Below are positions 1-8,937 of a stretch of DNA of 64,000 nt, piece by piece (position 1 is the stretch's first letter; each line of letters begins with the position of its first letter). The DNA comes from Bacteroidales bacterium (GTDB taxonomy: Bacteria > Bacteroidota > Bacteroidia > Bacteroidales > P3). Made by a program: the position numbers and the translations under genes. The DNA is taken from contig JAGCUZ010000013.1 in NCBI GenBank assembly GCA_017962615.1, forward strand, positions 1 to 64,000. The letters are read 5' to 3'. The notes beneath the pieces were generated by a model. It was not told where the DNA came from. It searched no databases and saw only the letters and a list, made by a program, of their open reading frames with translations.

Positions 1-1979
1 CGCACCGTGCGGCGCAGCCAGCCTATAATCTGCCAGTCGCCGAGCGTCCAGCGGTGGTGACGCTTGGCGTCGTCGATGTAGTTCGACGGATTGTCGTCAA
101 ACAGCTCCAAGTCGTTGATAAGTCCGCAGCGTATATGGCAGCCCTCGATGAGGTCGTGGCTGAGGATGAGGTTCTCGGGGAAGGTGCCTTTCAGCACCTG
201 CTGGAACACACGGAGGTCGTAGATGCCCTTGCCGCAGAACGACCCTTCGTTGAATATGTCCTGGTACAGCTCGAAGCCGGCGGTGGTGTACACGTCGAGG
301 CCGCCCAAGCCAGCAAAGAGCTGCGCGTAGCGGCTCTTGTTGGTAACCTCCACGTCGACGTTGACGCGTGGCTGCATGATGCCGTAGCCGCTGTCCACCC
401 TGCGGCCGTCGGGGCTCAGCTTGGCGCGGTTCAACGGGTGCGCCATGGCACCTATAAGCTTCTGGGCCGAGTAGAGCACCAGCTCGGTGTCGGTGTCGAG
501 GGTGATTACAAACTGTATCTCAGTAGCCTCGCTTTCGCGCCACGCGCTTATGGTCTCGCAGCGGAAACGCTTGCCGCGCTCGTCATCGCTGGTATCGCCA
601 AGCAGCAGGTCATTAAAGTGCAGTATGGCGCCGCGTTTGCGCTCGTGGCCCAGCCAGGTCTGCTCGCCCTCGCTCCATGCACGCTTGTGGTACACGAAGT
701 TGAATATCTTTGCGCCGTATTTCTCGTTCAATTCGCGCACCTTGGCCAGGCCGGCCTCGGCCACCTCGTCGTCCCACGGGGCGTCGGCCTCGCTGTATGC
801 GGCGGCGTCGCCCACCAGGGTGTAATACAGGTTCTGCCTGCGGCCCTCGAGCCTCTGACCCTCGCTGGCACGGTTAATATTGCTGAGGTAGTACACCTCC
901 AGCTGCTCGAGCAGCTGAAGCGTTTTCTTTTTGTTTTTCAGTATGGTGGGCATTATCACCATGGTGGCGTACTGCTTGGGTATCAGGCCGTCCTTGAACT
1001 TCAGCTTGAAGGTGCCCATAGGTTTGTGCAGCTTGCCCAGCAGCCAGTTGAACAGGTCGATCACCACCTGGCTCAGAGGCACCCACAGCAGCACCGTCAG
1101 CACCGCCATGAGCCATCGCCGGCCGCCTGCCGCCCATAGGGCGAAGCCTGCCGCCAGGGCCAATGCTCCCAACGCCACAATCCACACATAGCCGTGCGCA
1201 CGGGCCTCCCACCGCTTGGGCGGGAAGAGCTGCCAGCCCACATGCTCGCCCTGCTCGTCGGCCTTGGCAACCAACTGCTTGACGAAACCGTATTCCTTCA
1301 CCTTCTGCTTCTTGCACAGGCGCACTATCTTGGCGCGGTAGTCGTCCTTGGTCTTGTCGTACATCTGGTCGTACATGCCGGCCTGCTCGGCTTTCAGCAT
1401 GCGCTCCGAGAAGCTTACCGCGTCGAGCAGCTCGGCCATAGGCAGCTTGGTCATCTTCTTCAGCGAGTTGAAGATGTTCATCATCATCAGGTTGCGCCGT
1501 GCCGCCTCGTCGAGGTTGTCGCGGCTGGTATGCTCCTTGGCGGTGACGCTGTAGTGGTAGCTCTTGCTCTGCTCCAGCTCGCGGCACAGCGCGGCCAGTT
1601 CTTTCACCAGCACCAGCTTCACCAAGGCGGGCAATGCACACACCTCGGCAAAGTTGAGGTAGTCTTTCTGCCGCACCTGCACCTGACTCAGGTAGCGGAA
1701 CATCAGCCTCTTGTCTATATTGTGGTGGCACTTGCGCAGGTAGCCGGTCAGCATCGCCTCTATGTCGCGCAGCCGCTTCGTCCCTATGCCGCCGAACTCT
1801 TTGCTGCACAGGTCCACCCTCATCACCTTCTCCTGCTCGCTAATCAAGTAATAGTTGTCGAGCACCCACTCGTTTGTACTGCCCACCAGCCGCTGGCTTT
1901 TCGTTTCCTCGACGAGAAGCATGTAATAGCGGGTAATGGCTTTCACACTGTCCCTAAACGCTTTATATGTATTATTCAT
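1..1979 (-). CDS. Cyclic beta-1,2-glucan synthase-like protein (GT84 N-terminal part, partial)
   Basis: An open frame runs from the ATG at 1979 off the left edge, giving about 659 residues and no stop in the window. Residues about 1-250 are helical and charged, as in the N-terminus of NdvB/Cgs proteins. Two hydrophobic segments follow near residues 255-310. A glycosyltransferase domain then shows ITLDTDTEL, a DxD-type nucleotide-sugar motif, and later LSHDLIEG followed by HRWTLGDWQ, both typical of GT84. In this family the enzyme polymerises glucose from UDP-glucose on a protein-bound primer at the inner membrane, and a GH94-like phosphorylase half trims chain length. That half would lie outside the window. 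Family members are usually over 2,500 residues. Recognition is by motif memory; the substrate is inferred. Confidence 0.8.
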   Translation of the reverse strand, partial: MNNTYKAFRDSVKAITRYYMLLVEETKSQRLVGSTNEWVLDNYYLISEQEKVMRVDLCSKEFGGIGTKRLRDIEAMLTGYLRKCHHNIDKRLMFRYLSQVQVRQKDYLNFAEVCALPALVKLVLVKELAALCRELEQSKSYHYSVTAKEHTSRDNLDEAARRNLMMMNIFNSLKKMTKLPMAELLDAVSFSERMLKAEQAGMYDQMYDKTKDDYRAKIVRLCKKQKVKEYGFVKQLVAKADEQGEHVGWQLFPPKRWEARAHGYVWIVALGALALAAGFALWAAGGRRWLMAVLTVLLWVPLSQVVIDLFNWLLGKLHKPMGTFKLKFKDGLIPKQYATMVIMPTILKNKKKTLQLLEQLEVYYLSNINRASEGQRLEGRRQNLYYTLVGDAAAYSEADAPWDDEVAEAGLAKVRELNEKYGAKIFNFVYHKRAWSEGEQTWLGHERKRGAILHFNDLLLGDTSDDERGKRFRCETISAWRESEATEIQFVITLDTDTELVLYSAQKLIGAMAHPLNRAKLSPDGRRVDSGYGIMQPRVNVDVEVTNKSRYAQLFAGLGGLDVYTTAGFELYQDIFNEGSFCGKGIYDLRVFQQVLKGTFPENLILSHDLIEGCHIRCGLINDLELFDDNPSNYIDDAKRHHRWTLGDWQIIGWLRRTV

Positions 1980-2201
1980 CCTAAATATATATACAGAATT
2001 AATTTGTAAAATTACGAATTTTGCACGACATAGAAGCAAAAACAACCCCATTGTTGATAAAATTCCCACTCCTCCACCCCCAATCACGGCAGCCCCCACC
2101 GCGCCACGCGCACCATACCCGCCGCCATCATGCCGAGCTTCCGCCTCCAGCCCACCACTTCTCCGACTCCAACCCTCCAGTTCCCCATGACCAGCCGACC
2201 G

Positions 2202-2305
2202 ATTCTTCGACACCGCCTCGCAAATTCTTCGACACCGCCACGCCGGTTCTTCGACACCGCCCCACCAATTCTTCGACACCGCCACGCCGGTTCTTCGACT
2301 GCAAA
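2202..2305. repeat. 22-bp tandem array, 4.7 copies
   Basis: Units start at 2202, 2224, 2246, 2268 and 2290 (partial). The core is ATTCTTCGACACCGCC followed by a variable 6-bp tail that alternates between two forms. The 22-bp unit is not a multiple of three, so the array is not coding. It is two helical turns long. Confidence 0.9.
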
Positions 2306-2448
2306 ATGTCCACTGTTACGATTTTCCCGCCTCTTGTTGCCCAAAACTACAAAATCAACACTCAACACAATAGTAATCAACAAGTAACGCATCAAATTCA
2401 AAACACGTCAAAAATTCGACGACACCCCCAATTTGACAAGGTTTTGAT

Positions 2449-2540
2449 AAAGTGTAAGTATATAGTTGATAAAGAGTTGGTGGGACCAACTCTTTATGTA
2501 CTCCTTATGTACTATATACCTACTCCTTGTTTGGGTTGGG
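2449..2540 (+). repeat. Dispersed palindromic element, copy 1
   Basis: Flank TAAGTATATAG leads into an inverted repeat AAAGAGTTGGT (2471-2481), centre GGG, ACCAACTCTTT (2485-2495). It is followed by TATGTACTCCTTATG, a right-hand variant shared only with copy 4. The same flank and palindrome recur at 12594, 26952 and 48788. Confidence 0.85.
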
Positions 2541-2585
2541 AACAGGTGGCGGAAACGACATGAAAGATACAAAACGGAGAGCCCT

Positions 2586-2805
2586 GAAACAGCAGACGGA
2601 GAGCCCTGGAACAGCAGACGGTGGCGGGGAAAATGACGGACGGTCTCCCTGGGAACGACAGACGGATACCAGGGAAACGACGAACGGTCTCCTTGGAAAC
2701 GACAGATTATGTCTAAGAAAACGACAGATGTTGGCGGGGAAAACGGCAGACGGAGGCGCGGGGAAGGGCGGACTATGCCCGAGGAAATGACCGACGGGAA
2801 GGCTG
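2586..2805. repeat. Degenerate 22-bp tandem array, 10 copies
   Basis: Ten consecutive units in strict 22-bp register begin at 2586 with the loose consensus GAAACGACAGACGG plus eight variable bases. Units differ at many positions but keep the length, so spacing is better conserved than sequence. The array starts 45 bp after palindromic element copy 1. Confidence 0.8.
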
Positions 2806-2852
2806 GGGTGGCGGCGGGGGATTCGCCAAACTATGGCTTGAGGTTTTGAGGC

Positions 2853-3854
2853 TCAGAACTTGTCGAACCAGGTGGGCCACCATTGGTAGTTCTCACGGCG
2901 TATGGGTTGCCAGGTGCCGTCGGGGCTCAGACTGTAATGGCCTGCGGCCAAGCTGGTGGTGCTTATTATCAGGTTGCGGCATAGCTTGTTGGGGGGGATT
3001 ATAATTATTATTTCCCTGCCCGACTCTTTCACCTCGCAACGGGCACCAGATGTGTCACTAAGGAACACTGAGACAGACCTGTCGTAGTAATGCAGGAACA
3101 GCTCCCTGCTCCAATGGGCTACAGAGTCACTGAGCTTGGTAAGCGACGACTCGACACTATCCTGTGCATTCCTGCACCCTTGACAAACACTTAACCACCG
3201 CCGGGAAGTAAGCAGGATCCTCTCTGAGGAGCTCCATACATCCGGTATAAAATATGAGAGCGGATAGAGTTCGCGGAATTCCTCTGTGAGCGAGTGGCAT
3301 GCGGCCAACTGACGCTGCAGCACCTCGCGGTCGGCGTGCTCCACTGCATAGCAGAGGCTGTCCATAGCCGCCACGGTGCGGTATGTGCGGTTCCCTTCCC
3401 ACGGACTCCAGACTTTAACCCTGCGCAACCCGTCAAACAGATAATATATTGTTCCATCTATGCCATAGTGCTCATCGAAGAAGTTTGCCGTCTCTGTGGC
3501 TGCACCTATTAACCGTTTAAAAAGCAAAGACTCGTCACGGGACAACACCATTTCGTATCGCTGGGTTTTTACTTTTTCCCTATGTTTTTTTGCGCAGACA
3601 TAGTAATATACACTCGCCTTGTCGTCGACTCGGGTGTATACGAGTGTGTCGCCATGCAGGCTAAGTGCGTATTCCCTGAGGAACGAGGGCGCGCAGATAT
3701 AACAGGTGCGGCTGTTGCCCGCCATAGTATTGAGCAAAGCCGTCCAATAGCCGGGAGTGTATTCCACCGTTGCTGGGGTAAACACACTTTGAGCCCGCGC
3801 TGGAATGGCGGCGAGGGCAATGAGGGCGGCGCAAAGGGAAAGGAACTTATTCAT
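2853..3854 (-). CDS. Secreted protein of unknown function
   Basis: The protein has 333 residues. A signal peptide is clear (MNKFLSLCAALIALAAIPARAQ, cleavage after AxA near residue 21). The mature part has no motif I recognise. It is rich in aromatic residues and has several cysteines (for example TCYICAP near residue 50 and VCQGCRN near 225). It may be periplasmic or surface exposed. It stands alone, with a repeat-filled gap downstream and a divergent secreted gene upstream. Confidence 0.7.
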   Translation of the reverse strand: MNKFLSLCAALIALAAIPARAQSVFTPATVEYTPGYWTALLNTMAGNSRTCYICAPSFLREYALSLHGDTLVYTRVDDKASVYYYVCAKKHREKVKTQRYEMVLSRDESLLFKRLIGAATETANFFDEHYGIDGTIYYLFDGLRRVKVWSPWEGNRTYRTVAAMDSLCYAVEHADREVLQRQLAACHSLTEEFRELYPLSYFIPDVWSSSERILLTSRRWLSVCQGCRNAQDSVESSLTKLSDSVAHWSRELFLHYYDRSVSVFLSDTSGARCEVKESGREIIIIIPPNKLCRNLIISTTSLAAGHYSLSPDGTWQPIRRENYQWWPTWFDKF

Positions 3855-4000
3855 AGTCTGATGGGATTGGGTGTAACTAACTATGTTTTGCCATTATAAC
3901 TCAAAGGTTTTGTATTTATTGTATGTGTCTAAAGGAACTTTATTGTAAAAAAAAGCGTGCGGACACAATATGAGGGGCAACATTGCGTTAATAGTGCCAG

Positions 4001-5887
4001 ATGCGAATAATCAGCAACAAACTTACGACATGCATAGCTGCGGCGCTGTTGCTGCTGAGCCTCGGGGCGGAGGCGCAGCCTGGAAGGATGCGGTCGTCGA
4101 TATCGCTGGCAAGGGAGCTCCTCATGTTCAACGAGCTTGACAAGCAGTCGGACGTGGCTCCGGTGTCGGCCAGCCAGTACGCACGGGCCGCCAACACCTG
4201 CATGGCCATGCATTACTATCGCGACGCGCTGAGGTTCAAAGAGAAAGCCCTCGCCATCGACAGCATGCAGTGTGACTCCGACTATGTGGAGATACTGCGC
4301 TGCAACGGCCGCTACATCGACGCGGCGCGTATCTGCTACCAGCTCCACCAGCCCATACCGCCTCAGCTGAGCTTCGCCATTGCCCACGGCAACGCCAACC
4401 CCCAGCTTACGGTCTACCTGCAACGCTCGGTCACCGCTCCTGGCTTCATCTACGGACTCTCCATCAACGGCTCCAGCCTGCAGTATGCGGCCACCGGCTC
4501 ACCCGTCGACCCGTTCTCGCAAAACCTCACCACCCAGCAGCTTGGCGCCTCTCCCCTGCTCTACTCCACCTCCTACGGCGACGGAAGCCTCGGCTACCCC
4601 GACGTCGACATGTCGACCGACAACTGCAGCTACAAGGTCATGCACCCGCAGGGCCGCATGTACTACACCATTCAGGACGGCTCGGGCAAAGGATGGCTCT
4701 ACAAGCAACGCGTGATACCCGGCCACAGCGCCTTCGCCGACAAGTTTCTGGCAAAGAAAGGCGACCAGGTGCGCATTAAAAAGGTGAAGTTCCAGGGCTT
4801 CACGATGAACGTGGAACACCCCGTCTTCTCGCGCGACGGACGCATCATGATATTCTCATCCGACTATTCAGGCGGCTACGGCGGCTACGACTTGTGGTAC
4901 AGCGAGCTCAACGGCGGCCGCTGGTCGATGCCAAAGAACCTCGGACGCAACATCAACACCCCGCAGGACGAGATATCGCCTTCGCTCTTTGGCGATTACC
5001 TCCTCTTCGCCTCCAACGGCCAGAAGGACAACTACGGCGGCTACGACCTCTACTCCACACGCCTCATGGACTGGAACTACAACAGCGACACCGTCGGCGC
5101 CATAGCCCTCGGCCACAGCCCCGTGCAGAACCTCTTCGCCCCCATCAACTCGCCATACGACGACATGGAGCTCGTCATCGCCCCCGACAGCGCCAGCGGC
5201 TACTGGGTCAGCTACCGCGACTCGGCCTCCTACAGCGCCAAGGTGTACGGCTTCTGCGGCAAGCTGTCGTCGACGATGCTGCGCGGCGTGGTCTACGACG
5301 CATTCGGCGCCGCCGTGCCCGAGGTCAAGGTGACGCTCCTGCAAGGACACCGCGAGCTCTACACCGTCAACGGCGGCCTGGGCGGCAACTACCACATCTT
5401 CCTGCAGCCGGGACAGACCTATCAGGTGCGCTTCGAGAAGCCCGACTTCTTCAACCACACCATAACCGTCACCACCAACCACAAGGACGAGCACGACCTC
5501 ATCGTCCCGATAACACGCGACATCAAGCTGTCGGGCTACAACATCGGCGAGACCTATGGCTACTTGGACGTCTTCGAGCCCAACGCTGGCATAGAGATAA
5601 CCGACGAGGGCCGCCAACAGCTGTCCGACTTTGCACGCTTCGCCAAAGAGAACCAGCACCTTGTAATCGACATCATGGTACTTTGCCGCCTCACCGACGA
5701 CACCAAGTTCAACGCCATGATTAACAAGCACCGCATCAACAACCTGCGCAATTACCTGGCCAACAGCGGCGTGCCGCGCTCCAACGTAAGGATAGTCTCT
5801 ATCGGCGACCTGCCGCAGAACTACCACCTCCACCTGCACGAGAACGTCAAGTCGGCGGTGTGGATAACCTTCCAGAACAAAAAGTAG
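4001..5887 (+). CDS. PorE-like OmpA-family protein (TPR, PD40 propeller, CRD, OmpA-like)
   Basis: The protein has 628 residues with a signal peptide ending near AEAQ. A helical TPR-like part is followed by PD40 beta-propeller blades, for example FSRDGRIMIFSSDYSGGYGG then a blade with WSMPKNLGRNINTPQDE (about residues 265-360). A carboxypeptidase-regulatory-like fold starts at LRGVVYDAFGAAVPEV (about 427). The last 110 residues resemble an OmpA C-terminal domain, with a degenerate peptidoglycan-binding motif that keeps HRINNLRNYL. This order matches PorE, the peptidoglycan anchor of the type IX secretion system, but paralogues with other roles share it. It precedes two small cytosolic genes with a 6-bp gap. 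Confidence 0.6.
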   Translation: MRIISNKLTTCIAAALLLLSLGAEAQPGRMRSSISLARELLMFNELDKQSDVAPVSASQYARAANTCMAMHYYRDALRFKEKALAIDSMQCDSDYVEILRCNGRYIDAARICYQLHQPIPPQLSFAIAHGNANPQLTVYLQRSVTAPGFIYGLSINGSSLQYAATGSPVDPFSQNLTTQQLGASPLLYSTSYGDGSLGYPDVDMSTDNCSYKVMHPQGRMYYTIQDGSGKGWLYKQRVIPGHSAFADKFLAKKGDQVRIKKVKFQGFTMNVEHPVFSRDGRIMIFSSDYSGGYGGYDLWYSELNGGRWSMPKNLGRNINTPQDEISPSLFGDYLLFASNGQKDNYGGYDLYSTRLMDWNYNSDTVGAIALGHSPVQNLFAPINSPYDDMELVIAPDSASGYWVSYRDSASYSAKVYGFCGKLSSTMLRGVVYDAFGAAVPEVKVTLLQGHRELYTVNGGLGGNYHIFLQPGQTYQVRFEKPDFFNHTITVTTNHKDEHDLIVPITRDIKLSGYNIGETYGYLDVFEPNAGIEITDEGRQQLSDFARFAKENQHLVIDIMVLCRLTDDTKFNAMINKHRINNLRNYLANSGVPRSNVRIVSIGDLPQNYHLHLHENVKSAVWITFQNKK

Positions 5888-5893
5888 CAAATC

Positions 5894-6196
5894 GTGTACA
5901 AGGTAAAGATTACCGCCGTCAGGAAGGCCGACTACCGCGACCTTCAACTCCTGTACGAGAATCCCATAGAGCACACCTGCGACGTCGCCGAAGGGCAGAC
6001 GTGGATATCCGTCGACGGTCATCGTCCCGACGGCTTCTGCGACAGCGCATGGGAAAGTGTGCGCACATTCGTCGAAGAGCTGGCCGCCGGGGGCGGCGAC
6101 TTCTACGACGGCTGGATGCAGAACCCCCGCAGCGCCATGATAAGCTGCAACGACGGCTTCCGCCCCGTGAGTTTCCTGCTCGAGACTATTGCCTAA
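5894..6196 (+). CDS. TIGR04076 family small protein
   Basis: The protein has 100 residues and uses a GTG start 6 bp after the preceding stop. The sequence YKVKITAV, a central QTWISV then PDGFCDSAW, and the C-terminal SCNDGFRPVSFLLE follow the TIGR04076 family layout. Family function is not known. The pattern of a conserved Cys and DG-RPV near the end suggests a small metal or ligand binding fold. It overlaps the next gene by 8 bp, so the two are translationally linked. Confidence 0.7.
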   Translation: MYKVKITAVRKADYRDLQLLYENPIEHTCDVAEGQTWISVDGHRPDGFCDSAWESVRTFVEELAAGGGDFYDGWMQNPRSAMISCNDGFRPVSFLLETIA

Positions 6197-6953
6197 CTCC
6201 CTCACCATGATTCCACAAAGCACCTCAAGCCTGCTCCGCCAATATGCCGACCGCTACGAGACGGCCGACTTCATCGTCGGCGACCCCTCGTGGTGGATGC
6301 ACCAGGTAGCGGGTCGCGAGAACCAGGAGGCCACCGCCTTCGTGGCATCCGCCCTCAGCTACGGCAGCCGGCAGCAGTTCATGCCCAAGATAGGCTCGCT
6401 GCTCGACATGGCCTGCGGCGACATGCACGCATGGCTCGTCAGCGGTGGCTTCGAACACGCCTTCCGCCACGGCGACACCCGCTGTTTCTACCGTCTCTAC
6501 AACAACAGCACCATGCACGCCTTCTTCGCCGCCTACCGCGACCTGCTGCTTGCCCACGGCACCCTCGGCGCATATATACGCCTCAGCGCCACCGACACCC
6601 TCTCGGCCATCGACGCCGTCTGCCAGTGGTTCAACGCCCACGGCTCCAGCGGCGTAATACCCAAAGACACCGCGTCGGCCTGCAAGCGGGTATGCATGTT
6701 CCTTCGCTGGATGGTGCGCAGCAACTCGCCCGTCGACCTAGGGCTGTGGAGCGACCTCATCGACCGCCGCACACTCATCATGCCCCTCGACACCCACGTG
6801 CTGCAGGAAGCCACCAAGCTGGGACTCCTCAGCAGCCGCTGCGCCAACATGAACACCGCCCGACGCCTCACCGCCACCCTCGCCGAGGTCTTCCCCGACG
6901 ACCCCCTGCGCGGCGACTTCGCCCTATTCGGCTACGGCGTAAACCACACCTGA
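6189..6953 (+). CDS. DUF2400 / TIGR02757 family protein
   Basis: The protein has 254 residues. Typical family blocks are KRVCMFLRWMVR, DLGLWSDLIDRRTLIMPLDTH and FPDDPLRGDFALFGYG at the C-terminus. The helical fold with PLDTHV resembles the HhH-GPD base-excision glycosylase core, so a DNA-repair-related role is possible but unproven. It overlaps the upstream gene by 8 bp. Confidence 0.8.
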   Translation: MPNSLTMIPQSTSSLLRQYADRYETADFIVGDPSWWMHQVAGRENQEATAFVASALSYGSRQQFMPKIGSLLDMACGDMHAWLVSGGFEHAFRHGDTRCFYRLYNNSTMHAFFAAYRDLLLAHGTLGAYIRLSATDTLSAIDAVCQWFNAHGSSGVIPKDTASACKRVCMFLRWMVRSNSPVDLGLWSDLIDRRTLIMPLDTHVLQEATKLGLLSSRCANMNTARRLTATLAEVFPDDPLRGDFALFGYGVNHT

Positions 6954-6970
6954 TACACTGCGTCTTACGG

Positions 6971-7765
6971 CTACCAAGCCTTGTGTTTCTCCATATACTC
7001 TTCGCGCGCCTCGCGGCTGAAAGTCTGCGGCCCTACGGCACCACCGCCGTATTGGAACGCCACGCGCTCGTTGTAGGGCAGCAACACCATGTCTTCCATT
7101 ATGTCAGCCCTCTCCGCGTCGCTGAAGGCGCTGTCCTTTATAATGAAGTCGTACCTGCCGAAGCCCTCGCGGCGGAACCACACCTCCACGGTGTGCGGCT
7201 TGCTGCGCGAGACCTCTATGCCTATGCAGCCAGCCTTCTTCACACGCTCGCATATGCCGTCGAACTCCTCTGCGGTGAGCCCCACAACGGCCATCAGCGA
7301 GTCCTTCTTGGCCACAGCCTCCTCACTCCAACAGTTGTCGCGCCGCCCCGCAACGGTCACATGGAACTTATTGAGCTTGCCATGCTCCCATTCGAGCGTG
7401 ACGCCGCAGCTGTCGTCGAGAGCGTCGACGGCGTAGCGGCACAGGTCGTCCAGCTCGGCGGCGTGCTTCTCGTAGTGCCGCTCCATAATCTCGGGATTGC
7501 ACCGCTGCTTCGGCGCACCGATGAGCAGATAAGCCGCCAGCAGTAGCACGTTGAACACGCCGTAAGCCACTATCACCCTCTGCCCCACCGTCTTCCGCTT
7601 CAGCGACAAGAAGAAAATAACGATGGCTGCTAGCAATACCGGAAGGGTTATCCAGATTAAAGCCACGACCATCCACAACGCCATGAAGTCGTCATACCAA
7701 AAGGCCACGATACCCGCACTCACAAGCACCGACGGTATCAACTTAAGGAAATCAATCGCTTTCAT
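6971..7765 (-). CDS. Membrane-anchored protein of unknown function
   Basis: The protein has 264 residues. Three hydrophobic segments lie in the first 85 residues (about 8-26, 30-52 and 63-82). A soluble domain of about 175 residues with mixed alpha/beta composition follows. No catalytic motif is visible. The start at 7765 places the first membrane helix directly at the N-terminus. It converges with the DUF2400 gene (17-bp gap). Confidence 0.6.
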   Translation of the reverse strand: MKAIDFLKLIPSVLVSAGIVAFWYDDFMALWMVVALIWITLPVLLAAIVIFFLSLKRKTVGQRVIVAYGVFNVLLLAAYLLIGAPKQRCNPEIMERHYEKHAAELDDLCRYAVDALDDSCGVTLEWEHGKLNKFHVTVAGRRDNCWSEEAVAKKDSLMAVVGLTAEEFDGICERVKKAGCIGIEVSRSKPHTVEVWFRREGFGRYDFIIKDSAFSDAERADIMEDMVLLPYNERVAFQYGGGAVGPQTFSREAREEYMEKHKAW

Positions 7766-7780
7766 ATTAAAACCACAGCA

Positions 7781-7924
7781 TCACAATATCTTTGCCTTTT
7801 GGCGCAACCATGACTCTATCCACCAATCAATAACCTCGTCATGGCCGAGAGTCAGCGCTGTGCCGTCTATGATGTCGCGCATGCGCTGCTTCGACAGCGC
7901 AATTATATCCTCACGGTCACGCAC
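7781..7924 (-). CDS. Possible small protein (47 aa)
   Basis: A GTG start at 7924 lies 1 bp after the stop of the upstream porin-like gene, and the frame ends at a TGA at 7781-7783. The peptide contains RMRDIIDGTALTLGHDEVID and WWIESWLRQKAKIL, which look like structured helical protein rather than random translation. It could be a small gene or the C-terminal remnant of a larger one. No family is recognised. Confidence 0.35.
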   Translation of the reverse strand: MRDREDIIALSKQRMRDIIDGTALTLGHDEVIDWWIESWLRQKAKIL

Positions 7925-7925
7925 A

Positions 7926-8735
7926 CTACCTCAGAGGCAGGTGGTAGGCCAAGCTGAGGATGAGGGCCTGATGGGTGCCGGTGAAGGCGTTGCGCGTTGT
8001 TGCATCGGCGAAGCCCGTGGAGGGGTCGGAGGTGCTTGTGCCGCCTTTCGACGTGTTGTTGCCGCTCTGCGTGGTGGCCGACGTCGTGCTCGAGATGAGG
8101 GCATCCTCCTGATACAGCAGCGGGGCGAAGCCGTGGTCGTAGTAGAGGTTCACCGTGAGGTTATTGCGGCGATAAGTGGCGCCACAAAGCAGGCTCACGT
8201 CCCAACGGCGTATATGCTTGTATATATGGCTGTCTTTCTTGTTGGGACTGCGGTCGGTGTCGTAGTTCACGTCGGCCTGGGGATAACCCGGGGTGACCTG
8301 ACGGTCCCAGTAGCGGCCGAAGAGACCCACGCTTGGAGCCGGACCCACGAAAAGGCCCACGTTGTGGCCCGCGGCACGGATGGGCAGCTCGAATTTATAG
8401 CCCACCGTTACAGGGCATTGCAGAAACCAGGCGTGATAGTAGCCCCTGCGCAGCGAGTGCATATCCTGCCACACCTGCTCCCAGCGGCCGCCACGACGCG
8501 ACAGGTTGGGGAATATCTCAAGATACATGTTGTCGGCAAAAGCCATCTGCATGTTCTGGAAACTATAGTGGAACGCAGGACCGACATTCAACGCGACGAT
8601 GCCCGAACGACTTATCAGCTCGTCGCACGTGGATGCTATTCCCGTGCCGAACGTCAACTCATAATGCGTGAACTGCGCCCGCGCCCCCGTGAGGGCCACA
8701 GTGCTTAAAATTATTGTGAGCAACAATTTCTTCAT
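7926..8735 (-). CDS. Outer-membrane beta-barrel protein (PorT-like)
   Basis: The protein has 269 residues with a signal peptide (MKKLLLTIILSTVALTGARAQ). Alternating aromatic and small residues in strands (NVGPAFHYSF, VGYKFELPI, LSLAYHLPLR at the C-terminus) indicate an outer-membrane barrel. A Ser/Thr/Gly-rich loop (about residues 215-245) is probably surface exposed. The function is unknown. Confidence 0.6.
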   Translation of the reverse strand: MKKLLLTIILSTVALTGARAQFTHYELTFGTGIASTCDELISRSGIVALNVGPAFHYSFQNMQMAFADNMYLEIFPNLSRRGGRWEQVWQDMHSLRRGYYHAWFLQCPVTVGYKFELPIRAAGHNVGLFVGPAPSVGLFGRYWDRQVTPGYPQADVNYDTDRSPNKKDSHIYKHIRRWDVSLLCGATYRRNNLTVNLYYDHGFAPLLYQEDALISSTTSATTQSGNNTSKGGTSTSDPSTGFADATTRNAFTGTHQALILSLAYHLPLR

Positions 8736-8794
8736 TACTATAACTTATTAGTGCACAACATTGTAAAACCAACACCGCACAATATTGCTGATTA

Positions 8795-8802
8795 CAAAGT
8801 TA
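8795..8802 (-). promoter_or_regulatory. -7 box upstream of the porin-like gene
   Basis: TAACTTTG on the minus strand fits the Bacteroidota -7 consensus TAnnTTTG and sits 60 bp before the start at 8735. An ATTG sequence lies near the expected -33 position. Confidence 0.45.
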
Positions 8803-8937
8803 CAAAAAAACTTGCAATTACAATTAAAAAAATCACTTGCGCGGTTATTTTGTCACCGCAAGTCGCCGCACGATGCGCATACTGCAGCCCGATAAATTGC
8901 AGACTTACAGGCTATCGCAGTTCATGCTATTGGAGGA

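Larger units (their letters stand above)
1980..2852. other. Gene-free repeat region
   Basis: No credible gene lies here. Short frames in the stretch are translations of tandem repeats. The region contains a 22-bp array (2202-2305), a copy of a dispersed palindromic element (about 2449-2540) and a second, degenerate 22-bp array (2586-2805). It separates two minus-strand genes, so it holds the promoter of the glucan-synthase-like gene and the end of the transcript from 3854. Confidence 0.8.

Noticed and set aside
874..1809. 311-codon minus-strand frame and 54-1139 plus-strand frame
   Set aside because: Both are shadows of the glucan-synthase-like gene that is open from 1979 through position 1.
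2021..2563. 180-codon plus-strand frame
   Set aside because: It is a translation of the 22-bp array and the palindromic element, Pro/Arg/Ser-rich without protein-like character.
4868..6223. 451-codon open frame on the minus strand
   Set aside because: It lies opposite the PorE-like and TIGR04076 genes and its composition (Val, Ala, Gly, His) is that of an antisense frame.
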